Both the position numbers and the translations under genes were made by a program. A stretch of DNA of 64,000 nucleotides, taken from NCBI RefSeq assembly GCF_900155585.1, contig NZ_LT707416.1, positions 62,001 through 126,000 on the forward strand. The letters are read 5' to 3'. Numbering within the stretch: the stretch's first letter is position 1; each line of letters opens with the position of its first letter. The notes under the pieces are model-generated. The model was not told where the DNA came from. It did not search any database and worked only from the letters and a program-made list of their open reading frames with translations. Positions 42,572-51,400 of the stretch are shown here, piece by piece. Source of the DNA: Aedoeadaptatus urinae. Lineage in GTDB: Bacteria > Bacillota > Clostridia > Tissierellales > Peptoniphilaceae.

Positions 42572-42636
42572 TAAAAAACCCCCAAAGGTTGGATTTCTTG
42601 GTCCAACTTTTGGGGGTCAGTGCAACGGGTCCTTTT

Positions 42637-43506
42637 TTATTCTCTTGCTTCATCTTCCTTCTTCCTAAATTCATCCACAAACTTCTTCCCTCGCCACAGA
42701 AGCAAGACAACCAGCACGACGGTTATCGCCAGCACGGCGGCATTCATCTGTTTCACTTTCTTCGACACGGGGGTCTTTTTACCTTCCCCGGCGGAGGTGC
42801 CTGCGGAAGAAGCGGCGGCGGCATTGCCCTCATCCTTCTTCACCAGCTCGCAATTCACCAAGAGCCGTTGGCGGCGGGGCGGGCGCATGGGATTACAGGT
42901 CAGCAGGGTGAGCATGGTCTTTCCCTCCACGGGATTCAGCTTTTCAACCTCCCAGGGCTGGATGACCTCCTGCCCCACTACCTTGTACTCCAGCACATTG
43001 TCCTTCCATTCCACATACACCGGGTCGCCCTCGGCGAGCTCGTTGAGGTAGATAAAGAAAGTGGATTGGTAATAGCCCCGGTGCCCGGCGATGACCGCCC
43101 GAAGCCCCGGCGACTGCCCGGGAAGGTCCGTGCCCATAATATGGGCCACGCCCCGGGCCAAATTCTCCTTGGACGCATCCATGTAGATGGGCTGGTACAG
43201 ATCCAGCTTGGGAATCCGCAGAAAAGCGAACACCCCGTCGGGATCGTCGATAAAGGACTCCGCCGCCGCGTAATCGTCGGTGGCGAAGGGATCCACCGCC
43301 GCCACCTGCCCGCCGAGCTCGGCATTGTACTTCTCGATCACCGGCGCCACCTTCTCGTAAGACGAACGGTCCGACGCCATATAGCGCCTGTAGTTCGCCT
43401 TCTCCAGCAAAATCCCCTTGGACAAGCTGCCGAAGCCGTAAAGAGGCAGGAGGATCCCCAGAAGTATAAGCAAGTGACCCATCACCCGCATCCCTTTTCT
43501 ATTCAT
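42637..43506 (-). CDS. srtC: Class C sortase (third of three)
   Basis: A 289-residue transpeptidase that links pilins or anchors them. The catalytic residues are His in VIAGHRGYY, Cys in TLLTCNPM and Arg in RQRLLVNCE. A DPF lid sits in AAVDPFATDD (~70), and a C-terminal transmembrane helix precedes a basic tail. It differs clearly from the two upstream sortases. Its start overlaps the second sortase gene by eight bases. The proximal arm of its terminator remains, but an IS follows. Confidence 0.92.
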   Translation of the reverse strand: MNRKGMRVMGHLLILLGILLPLYGFGSLSKGILLEKANYRRYMASDRSSYEKVAPVIEKYNAELGGQVAAVDPFATDDYAAAESFIDDPDGVFAFLRIPKLDLYQPIYMDASKENLARGVAHIMGTDLPGQSPGLRAVIAGHRGYYQSTFFIYLNELAEGDPVYVEWKDNVLEYKVVGQEVIQPWEVEKLNPVEGKTMLTLLTCNPMRPPRRQRLLVNCELVKKDEGNAAAASSAGTSAGEGKKTPVSKKVKQMNAAVLAITVVLVVLLLWRGKKFVDEFRKKEDEARE

Positions 43507-44383
43507 CCTTCTCCTCCTTCTTTTTCTTTAAGCCGTACAGGGCATCCACGCGGGCCCGCTGCTTCTTAAACTGCTTCCGTTGATAGGCGTAAATCAGCGC
43601 CAAAAGAATCAACAGCGGCAGCGCAAACAAGAGCGCGTCCCTGAAATCCATATTGATAAAAGGCAAGCCGCGGTTCGATTCATCCACCGGCGGCGTGTAG
43701 GGAATGCGGTGCCCCCGCACCAAAAGCCGGTGAGAATTAATCATATAAGGCGTACAGGTGAGAAGCGTGGTGTAATCCTTCCCCTCTTCCACCAAAATCG
43801 GATCGAAATTCGACGGCTCCACCGTCATAATCCGGTCCACCTTGTAAGCCAACACCGTTTGAATGTTGTGGACGTAAAACACGTCCCCTTCCTTCAGCTT
43901 GTCCAGATCCCGAAACATCTTCGCCTTGGGAAGCCCCCGGTGCGCCGTCAAGACCGCGTGGGTCGACGGCCCGCCCACAGGCAAGCTCGTGCCCTCCAAG
44001 TGGCCGCAGCCCTTGTCCAGGACCTCCATGCTCGTGCCCGCATAAATAGGCAGATTCACGTCGATCTTGGGGATCTCCACGAAACCGATCTTCTCCGCCA
44101 CCTCCAGCATCTTGGCATAGGCGGCGATCCCTTCCTTCTCCTTCTCCGTGTACGGGTCCCCGAGCTTCGAAGGGTCCAAGGTCTGGTTATAGGCGCGGGC
44201 GAGCTCGATACGGCGCAAAATTTCCACATCGTCCAGCTTATTTGCCCCGTCCTGAAACTCCTGAATCTCCCGATTCGCATCGATGCGGTAATAGTAATTG
44301 GAAATCATGGGATACATCATCAAGAGAAAGCCCAGGATGAAAATCACGACAAAAGGCCAGGTCTTGCGCTTACTGCTTGCCAT
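43499..44383 (-). CDS. srtC: Class C sortase (second of three)
   Basis: A 294-residue pilus-assembly sortase. His is in VLTAHRGLP, Cys in TLLTCTPY and Arg in HRLLVRGHR. The lid is DPY (GDPYTEKEKEG). Membrane helices lie near the N-terminus and near the C-terminus (~250-270). ATG at 44381-44383 follows GGAAAGGAGA. It overlaps the first sortase gene by 14 bases and the third by 8, so the three are translationally coupled. Confidence 0.93.
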   Translation of the reverse strand: MASSKRKTWPFVVIFILGFLLMMYPMISNYYYRIDANREIQEFQDGANKLDDVEILRRIELARAYNQTLDPSKLGDPYTEKEKEGIAAYAKMLEVAEKIGFVEIPKIDVNLPIYAGTSMEVLDKGCGHLEGTSLPVGGPSTHAVLTAHRGLPKAKMFRDLDKLKEGDVFYVHNIQTVLAYKVDRIMTVEPSNFDPILVEEGKDYTTLLTCTPYMINSHRLLVRGHRIPYTPPVDESNRGLPFINMDFRDALLFALPLLILLALIYAYQRKQFKKQRARVDALYGLKKKKEEKDE

Positions 44384-45272
44384 CGCCGTCTCCTTTCCCG
44401 TCGCCTGCGCCCATGACCTTTTCAAAAGCGCGAATATCCGATTCCAGCTGTCTCAGCTTCTTGCGGTAATTCCACGAGCCGTAAGCCAAAAGCAGAATCA
44501 GCGCGATCACCGCGTAGAAGGCATACTTATACAAGAAGCCCAGCTTGTTGTCCGCCACAAACTGATCGTCCACGGCCTTGTCGTAAGGCACCCGGTGGCC
44601 CCGCACCAAAAGCCGGTGCGAGTTAATGCCAATGGGCGTACAGGTTAAAAGCGTGGCGTAATCGTGGCCCGGCACCACCAAGAGATCCTCGAAATTCGAC
44701 GGTTCCACCACCTTAATCTGATCCACCTCATAAGCCAAAGTCTCGGCAATATTGTGGATGTAAAAGCGGTCCCCCTCCTTCAAATCCCGAATATCCGTAA
44801 ACAGCTTCGCCGTGGGAAGGCCCGAGTGGGCCGTGATCACCGTGTGCGTGGAATTGCCCCCGATGGGAAGACTCGTCCCCTCCAGGTGGCCCGCCGAGGT
44901 CTGCAACACCTCCTCCGACGTGCCCGCACGAATGGGAATGTCCAGGTCGATGGTGGGAATCTGAATGTGGCCGATCTGCTCGTGAATTTCCAGCATGTGG
45001 GCATAAGCCGCCCGGCCCCGCTCGTGCCGCGCCTTGGAATAAGGATCCTCCATGTTTTGATTCACCAACGAATCGTTAAAATCCCGGGCGAGGGCCATGC
45101 GCTTCTTGATTTCCTCATCGCTCAACGCCGCCTTGCCCTCTTCGAAAGCCGACACCTCTTGGGTGGACTGCACCCGGTAATAGAGCCGGGAGACCTGAGG
45201 ATACATTAAAATCAAAAAACCCAAGACGAAAATTAATTTAAAAAACCAATTACTCTGCTTCTTCTTAGCCAT
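44370..45272 (-). CDS. srtC: Class C sortase (first of three)
   Basis: A 300-residue class C sortase. His is in VITAHSGLP, Cys in TLLTCTPI and Arg in HRLLVRGHR; the lid segment is MEDPYSK. N-terminal and C-terminal membrane helices are present, and a Gly/Asp/Lys tail ends the chain. It follows the minor pilin after ~100 bases that contain a hairpin. It is a close relative of the second sortase and probably arose by duplication. Confidence 0.93.
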   Translation of the reverse strand: MAKKKQSNWFFKLIFVLGFLILMYPQVSRLYYRVQSTQEVSAFEEGKAALSDEEIKKRMALARDFNDSLVNQNMEDPYSKARHERGRAAYAHMLEIHEQIGHIQIPTIDLDIPIRAGTSEEVLQTSAGHLEGTSLPIGGNSTHTVITAHSGLPTAKLFTDIRDLKEGDRFYIHNIAETLAYEVDQIKVVEPSNFEDLLVVPGHDYATLLTCTPIGINSHRLLVRGHRVPYDKAVDDQFVADNKLGFLYKYAFYAVIALILLLAYGSWNYRKKLRQLESDIRAFEKVMGAGDGKGDGDGKQ

Positions 45273-45309
45273 GGACCGATGTCCTTTCTCCTAAACTAAC
45301 CAATATGTA

Positions 45310-45346
45310 AAGAAATCCCCTACCGAAAAAAGATAGAGGATTTCTT
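45310..45346 (-). other. Intercistronic hairpin between minor pilin and sortases
   Basis: AAGAAATCC (45310-45318) and GGATTTCTT (45338-45346) are perfect inverted repeats with an additional inner CTA/TAG pairing. The minus strand has only TTTACAT after the stem, so it looks like a weak terminator or an mRNA processing/stability site. Confidence 0.5.
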
Positions 45347-45374
45347 GAAAGGAACATCCTTCCACTTGTATCTG

Positions 45375-46640
45375 CTATTCATTGTCCTTCAGAATCTTCA
45401 CCCCGAGCATGCCGCTCAAAAGGCCCGCCACACTCATCATGAGGAGCTGCACGTCCCCGGTCTTCGGGATATTCACGTGCTTGTCGTCATAAGGCGGCGT
45501 CTTGCCCGGAGGCGTCTCGCCGGGAGGCGTCTCGCCGGGAGGCGTCGTGCCCGGAGGCGTGCTCTGGGGATTGTTCTTAATAACCAATTCCTTCTTCAAT
45601 GAATCTGCGCTTACGATAAACTTAATGCTGCTGCTCAAAGGCTCGTAGCCGTCGGGCGCCTTGATCTCCCAGAGATAATAGTCCCCGTCGGGAAGACCGT
45701 CGGCGACGAAGGTGCCGTCTGCGCCGGAGGTGAGGACCATGTCCTTGCCCCCCTTCTTCATGCGCAAATACGTCTCGCCCTTCTTCTTCGTGACCAAAAA
45801 CTGCGCCCCCGCAAGAGGCTTGCCGTCCACGGAAGACACCTTCTTAAAGGTCTTGCCGCCCTGCGTGTCCTTGTAGTTTTCCACAGTCAGCTTCTTTACC
45901 TTCTTGTCCGTGATTTCAAAGGGCACCTCCGGATGCTTGATGCGGTAGCCCGCCGGCGCCTTCACTTCCACAAAGACATACTTGCCGGGAGCCAAATCAT
46001 TAATCACGATCTTGCCCGTGACATCCGTGGTAAAATCCGCGCCGCCGGAGGCGTTCTTCACCGGAATGCGGTTGTTGCCTTCATAGCGAAACAACTGGAA
46101 CACCGCCCCGGGCAGAGGCACCCGATCCGTGGAAATCTTTAAAAGCTCCACGCCGCTGGACGAGGGCTCCTTGGGCTTGGGATAAATCACCGACTCCGAA
46201 TCGCCGGGATTCACCACAAAGACAAGGGGGAAAAACGAAATCGCTCCCTTCTTATCCGCCACGCGAAGATAATACATGCCCCGCTCCAAGGACAAGCTCA
46301 GCCTGCCCCCGGCGTCCGCTTCATAGGACTTGTGAGAGGAATAGGCGTCGTTCAACTCCTTGTCGGACTTTGCTTCCAACAGGCGCGTCACGTCCTGAAG
46401 GCTCTTTGCGCCCTTGAGGCCGCTTTCCGCCGCCGTCAAGCCGTCGGATAGCTTCCAAATCGTCATGCTGCGGCCTGCCACTTCAGCCTTTTTTCCGGAA
46501 CGGGTTAAGTCTATCGTCATACTCTTGGTGTTCGCCCCCTCGGCCAAGGCGATCGCGGGAGCGAAGAGACCAAAAGCAACCATGCTAAACACGAGAGCCG
46601 CAAATACAAGCTTACAAAGCCTACTTTGTAGATTTAGCAT
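45375..46640 (-). CDS. Minor (basal-type) pilin with IPKTGD sorting signal
   Basis: A 421-residue exported surface protein. The signal peptide is followed by an N-terminal domain and two Cna-B/SpaA-type domains with E-boxes YVFVEVKAPAGY (~220) and YYLWEIKAPDGY (~325). A proline-rich linker TPPGETPPGETPPGKTPP (~362-380) precedes IPKTGD, a membrane helix and a short charged tail. The proline-rich pre-anchor stalk and position next to the sortases suit a basal/anchor pilin that ends up on peptidoglycan. It lies 15 bases after the major pilin. Confidence 0.9.
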   Translation of the reverse strand: MLNLQSRLCKLVFAALVFSMVAFGLFAPAIALAEGANTKSMTIDLTRSGKKAEVAGRSMTIWKLSDGLTAAESGLKGAKSLQDVTRLLEAKSDKELNDAYSSHKSYEADAGGRLSLSLERGMYYLRVADKKGAISFFPLVFVVNPGDSESVIYPKPKEPSSSGVELLKISTDRVPLPGAVFQLFRYEGNNRIPVKNASGGADFTTDVTGKIVINDLAPGKYVFVEVKAPAGYRIKHPEVPFEITDKKVKKLTVENYKDTQGGKTFKKVSSVDGKPLAGAQFLVTKKKGETYLRMKKGGKDMVLTSGADGTFVADGLPDGDYYLWEIKAPDGYEPLSSSIKFIVSADSLKKELVIKNNPQSTPPGTTPPGETPPGETPPGKTPPYDDKHVNIPKTGDVQLLMMSVAGLLSGMLGVKILKDNE

Positions 46641-46655
46641 GGTTCACCTTCTTTC

Positions 46656-48335
46656 TTAGGCTTGTTCAGCGCTGCGTTTTCTCATGGCGATAAAAGCACC
46701 GCCCATTAAAGCGATACCTGCGACCATAAAGATCATGGTGCCCATACCGCCGGTTTGAGGAATAGTTAACTTCTTATTGTCAACTTCTTGAGGGTCTGCC
46801 GGTACTACTGTAACTTGAGTTGCATCCTTATAGTAGGATGTGTCATTGACCGTAAACTTGATAGGATCGTCTAACAAAGAATATTTATCCGGTGCTTTAA
46901 TTTCCACAAGCTTATATTCTGTGCCGTTCGGGCGATCATATGCCAGGCCTGTGATTTCAAAGAGACCGTTGGCGTCAGATTCAATAACTTTCAATCCCGA
47001 AATTTTCGCTAAATCAGCACCCTTATCACTTTCGACTGTCTTCCAGGAATACTTTCCGTTAGTTTCAACTAAGCATTGCTTAACTGCATTGTCGCCTTCG
47101 CCAACCGTACGCATAACAACAAATTGAGCGCCTTTAAGGGCTTTTTTATTTTCGCCGGAGTCAATCTTCTTAAATTTCTTACCACCGGTGTATACTTTCG
47201 GTTCTTCCGGTTTCTTTTTACCGGTATTCGTAGGGTTGTGACCATACTCAAGTTCAACACCGTTAGGAATGTCTTTAGACATAACAGCAGTGTCATTAAT
47301 AGTGGTAACAAACTCAACCCGTAATGTTTTTCCTTCGGCACCGGCTAATTTCTTAATACCTGCCTTAGTTAATTCAACAATTAACGTTCCGCCTTTGTCT
47401 CCAGTCGGTTCTGTTAGTTTGTAATCGTCACCCTTATTCAAGGTAATGTTCGTACCGTCTTCTTTCACTTTGACCGTTACAGTTTGGCCTGATTTATAGG
47501 TCAAGGCTTCCTTTAATACGTCCGTTAATTTGAACACTTCGTAATCTTTGAAGCCGGTCGGAATCGTAGCTTCAATTGCCCAGGTGTGTTCTTCATCTTT
47601 GTCAAAAGAAGCTGCATCAGCATCAATGAAATCTTCCTTGATTTCCTTTTTTCCGGCATCGTTTACGGTGACTTTTCTGCTTTTCTTTACAATCTTCTTT
47701 TTTACTGTCGGTGTGTCATCCGTGTTCTTAGGATAAACGTGGATGGCATCAGCGATGCCGTCTTCGGTCCGTGCGTGTTCCGGTAATTTTAGGATGACAG
47801 GAACTGCTTTTGATTCTGCCAACATTTTTCTTGTTGCCGGATCTGTGTTATCTTTGTCATATTCAGACATCGATTTTACTTCATAAATCTTATATACACC
47901 GGGACTTTCAAGCGTCAATGGAATTACACCTTGATCGTTAGTAAGACCTTTCATATTTGCGGCCACTGATTCAACAACAGTTTTTTGCTCTGCTGCCGTC
48001 AGATCTTCAAAATTACCGTAGTTTGCGTGGTCTGACTTTAAGGCTACAAAGTAAACGCCTTTCATTACTTTCGCACTAGCGCCGAAGAAATCAGTGATGT
48101 TTGCAATGCCTTCACTGGGCTTATAGGTTTTGTTTTCATCGTGTGCCTTTAGATCGGTCTTATTCATCAAAATCTTGTGGACATTAACCGTAATGGGCTT
48201 CGGGTTTCCTTCTGTTCCGGGAACCTTATCATTCGTAGTTCCTGTCGAACTTGCCAAAGCACTTAGCGGTGCGATAACGCCAAGTACCATCACCAGTGCT
48301 AAGACCAGTGACCATATCGTATTCTTACGTTTCAT
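46656..48335 (-). CDS. Major backbone pilin
   Basis: A 559-residue shaft pilin. The signal peptide is MKRKNTIWSLVLALVMVLG and onward. The pilin-type lysine motif lies in IHVYPKNTDD (~200), the E-box in YKLVEIKAPDKY (~495) and the anchor is IPQTGG, helix, RKRSAEQA. The YPK lysine is the likely acceptor for class C sortase. ATG at 48333-48335 follows AAAAGGAGG. Codon use is visibly more A/T-rich than in flanking pilus genes, suggesting separate selection or transfer. Confidence 0.92.
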   Translation of the reverse strand: MKRKNTIWSLVLALVMVLGVIAPLSALASSTGTTNDKVPGTEGNPKPITVNVHKILMNKTDLKAHDENKTYKPSEGIANITDFFGASAKVMKGVYFVALKSDHANYGNFEDLTAAEQKTVVESVAANMKGLTNDQGVIPLTLESPGVYKIYEVKSMSEYDKDNTDPATRKMLAESKAVPVILKLPEHARTEDGIADAIHVYPKNTDDTPTVKKKIVKKSRKVTVNDAGKKEIKEDFIDADAASFDKDEEHTWAIEATIPTGFKDYEVFKLTDVLKEALTYKSGQTVTVKVKEDGTNITLNKGDDYKLTEPTGDKGGTLIVELTKAGIKKLAGAEGKTLRVEFVTTINDTAVMSKDIPNGVELEYGHNPTNTGKKKPEEPKVYTGGKKFKKIDSGENKKALKGAQFVVMRTVGEGDNAVKQCLVETNGKYSWKTVESDKGADLAKISGLKVIESDANGLFEITGLAYDRPNGTEYKLVEIKAPDKYSLLDDPIKFTVNDTSYYKDATQVTVVPADPQEVDNKKLTIPQTGGMGTMIFMVAGIALMGGAFIAMRKRSAEQA

Positions 48336-48374
48336 TACATTCCTCCTTTTTTTAAACAATAAATACATTTAAAC

Positions 48375-48395
48375 CCCCGGGCCGGAAAAGCCCGG
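48375..48395 (-). other. G/C-rich intercistronic hairpin before the major pilin
   Basis: CCCGGGC-CGGAAAA-GCCCGGG is a perfect 7-bp G/C stem between the giant adhesin and the major pilin. It lacks a clear T-run. It could cut transcription partly or protect the downstream mRNA, favouring shaft pilin over tip protein. Confidence 0.5.
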
Positions 48396-48492
48396 GCGCT
48401 TAAAACTTAGTGAGAGAGGGCTTCACGCCCAATTCTGCTTCATTCCATCTTCACATACATACAATGCTTGTACCGAAGGGACCGCATACCCA

Positions 48493-51400
48493 TTACGCAC
48501 CCCCTTTCGGCGCGGAAGTCCGCTTGCGGCGAATGTATTCTTCCGCCGCCACAGCCGCAATAATCGCCCCGATAATCACAATCCATCTGGGACCGAAACC
48601 ACCGGTGAAGGGATAGACACCCTTGTAGTTCAACACTTCCACAGGCTCGGTCTCTTTATATTGTATCGTGAGATCCTTGTTGCGGTAGTGGTCGATGACA
48701 TCTGCCAAGGTTCTTTTGTAATCGGCATAGGCCTTGTCGTAATCGGCTTTGGCCTTGTCGTCGCTGTCGTAGTTCGCCGGTTTGTCGGGCGCTTCGGGAT
48801 GTTTGGGGTACGTCCCTGTGTCGATGGTCTGCGGCAAGTCGCCATACTTAAACTTGTATTCCGCTTTTTTGGTGCCGCTTCCATCGGTGATGGCCGTGGT
48901 AATCGTCACGGGATTTTCCGCCTTATCCGGCGTGGCCACAAGTTTCAGGACGATGGTGTCCGTGGTCTTAAATTCCGCTTCTGTTGTTCCGCCGGCGGCC
49001 TTATACAGGTCGGCCTTGGGATCGTGGCCTTCTTGCCAGGTAACATCGGGTATAAAATCGGTGCGCTTGCCGTCTTTGTCGATGCGATAGCCCAGCATGG
49101 TGTAGTAGCCCAAGTCTTTGTAGTTAAAGAGGACATTGGCACCGGGCTTGTAGCTGCGCTCTTCATGGGCCGGGTTAATGACCACATAGGCGTTGAATGC
49201 TCCCGATATGTCGCTGTTCTTTTCACCTAAGACAAAGGACGTGTCCGCATCCGTGCCGTAAGCTTCTTTCTTGATGTTTCCATCAAATCCTTTTTCCTTA
49301 ATGGAGAAGCGGTCGTCTTCCAGTCTGAATTCCTTTACGAACTTCACCGGGGGCTTAATATAGTCTTTCGGCGCCTTGGTTTCTTCCAAAGCGTAGTAGC
49401 CTGCTTTGTAAAGCTTCAAGCTGACTTTGCCGTCTTGGCCGACCGCGACGTGGTAAGGAATCATCTTTCCTGAATTATCTTTTACTTCATACTTTTCGTA
49501 TTTGCCGTCTTCTTTTTCCTTGTAGTAGACGTCGAATTCGGCGCCGGCAAGGAATGTCTTGTCGTTGGCATCTTTCTTTTCAAGCTGAATGAGCCTGTGG
49601 TTCGTTACGCGAATGGGAACGCTGCCGTCTTCTTCTTCTCCTTGACCGACGGGATTGCCTGCGGCACCTTTGACCTTTTTGATAATCTTGCCTGAGGCAT
49701 CCACCGTAAATTCCAGAAGGATGTCTTCGTTAATCGCATAGCCTGCCGGCGCCCCGGTTTCTCTGATTTGATACTCGCCGGGCTCTATTTTTTCGAAGGT
49801 AATAAGGCCGTCATCCCCTGATTTGGGACTTTGTCCGGTTCCCCCGAATTCGCCTGTCTTCGGATCTTTCTTAAACAGGGTAAAGGTTGCGCCTGCCAGG
49901 GGTTTCCCATCGATATCGACTTTTTCAAAGACCACTTTGTTCGCCGGGTTCACGGCGCGAATGGCGAGGGCCGCCTTGGCTTCGGTTTTGTTTTCATCGA
50001 AGTAGGCCCAGTCTTCCCGCGCGACTTGAACGTAGGGATAGCCATACCTGTTCCACAGCAAAAGTTGCCCATAGGTGTGCAGGTCTTTGGCTTTGGTGGG
50101 ATCCACCTTGCCGCGCACGGTGACGATGTAGGAATCGTCCTCGCCCATGCCTTCGTAATAGTCGTCGCTGAAATCGTAGGTGTACTCGGTGATCTGTCTT
50201 CTGTCGAAGCGCGCCGTCGGCCACAATTCTCTGTTATCGAAGGCCGGCACGGCAAAGGATTCCGGCATCCATTTTTTGATCATGTCGTCGTTGTTGTCTT
50301 TCAGCTTGTCGATGGAGATGCTGACGTCGTTCACCGTGTGATTGGCATAGAATTTGAACCTGGGCATAACGCCGCCGGCAGTTTTTTGCCTATTAATATA
50401 GTAGTACTGAACGAATTCCCCGGTGTTGGGGTCCAATTCATAGATCTTACCGGAAATATTATAGTTGTAGTCGTAGACATTGTAATCGGGAATACTGGAT
50501 GTTTCCTTGTCGATGTCGTAGTGGACATTCAGAGGCTTAGTCTTAAGTTCACTGTCCGGCAGATCTTTTCCGCCTAAGCCGATCCCGACGCGAACATTCT
50601 CTTTGTCCTCTTTGATCTCTTCCAAATTGATCCACGCGACGAGCTGGGTCTTGAAGTCTTCCAAGTTGTAGCTCTTGGCGTAGTCCGTAAAGGTGTAGGT
50701 GATGGTGCCTTCTTCCTTGTTGTACTTCGCCTTGGCAACGGTACCGACGCCGTCGGCAAAGATGTCCAAGTTGGAAATGGATCGATTCTTGTAAATCCCC
50801 TGCAAGTCGATGGAATCGGAGATCTTCACGGTGAAGTAATCGCCCGGCTGAATGGCCGGTGCCGAATCCTTGAGTTTAAAGTCGCTGAGTATGCTGACGC
50901 TTTGAGCCTTGTGGGGATAGATGTTGTTGTCTGTCGGGGTATTGTCACCCTCCATGTACTTTTGTACCTTGACATCGGATTTTTTCAGGAGGATGTTGTC
51001 TGTAATATCTCGGGTGGGCTGGTTGGCATCTTCCGCATAGGGGTCCAAGGTCTTCCCGCCGACGGTAAAGTTCCAAACCATTCCGGTGTTCATGTGGCCC
51101 GGGTGGGGCGAGCGTTCTTCCAGTCGGTAGTTGCCGATGCCGAGGCCGTCAAATTTCACCGTGCCGTCGTCGCCGACGGTAAGGGTTCGAATATCGTCCG
51201 CCGTCGCTTTGTCTCCGGCTGCCAGGCGGGTTAAGCGGAACGTGGCGCCGTTCGGCAGTTTAGTGCCGTTTTCATCGACCTTGGTGACGGTGACTTCCCC
51301 TTTGCCCGGCTTGGTGTTCACGATTTTACCCATGTTCTTTGCCGTACCGGAGGTGACGAAGTCGACCAATTTGGAGTTCAGCTCATGGTTTTTAGCATCC

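Larger units (their letters stand above)
41074..42619 (-). mobile_element. IS150-like (IS3-family) insertion sequence
   Basis: Imperfect terminal inverted repeats begin with TG: TGACCCCATAAAGTTGGAC at the left and, read inward, TGACCCCCAAAAGTTGGAC at the right. It contains OrfA and OrfB in the usual overlapping -1 arrangement. Target duplication is not clear (GAG against GTG). The flanks, AAAAAAAGGACCC and GGGTCCTTTTTT, are the arms of a former terminator. Confidence 0.88.
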
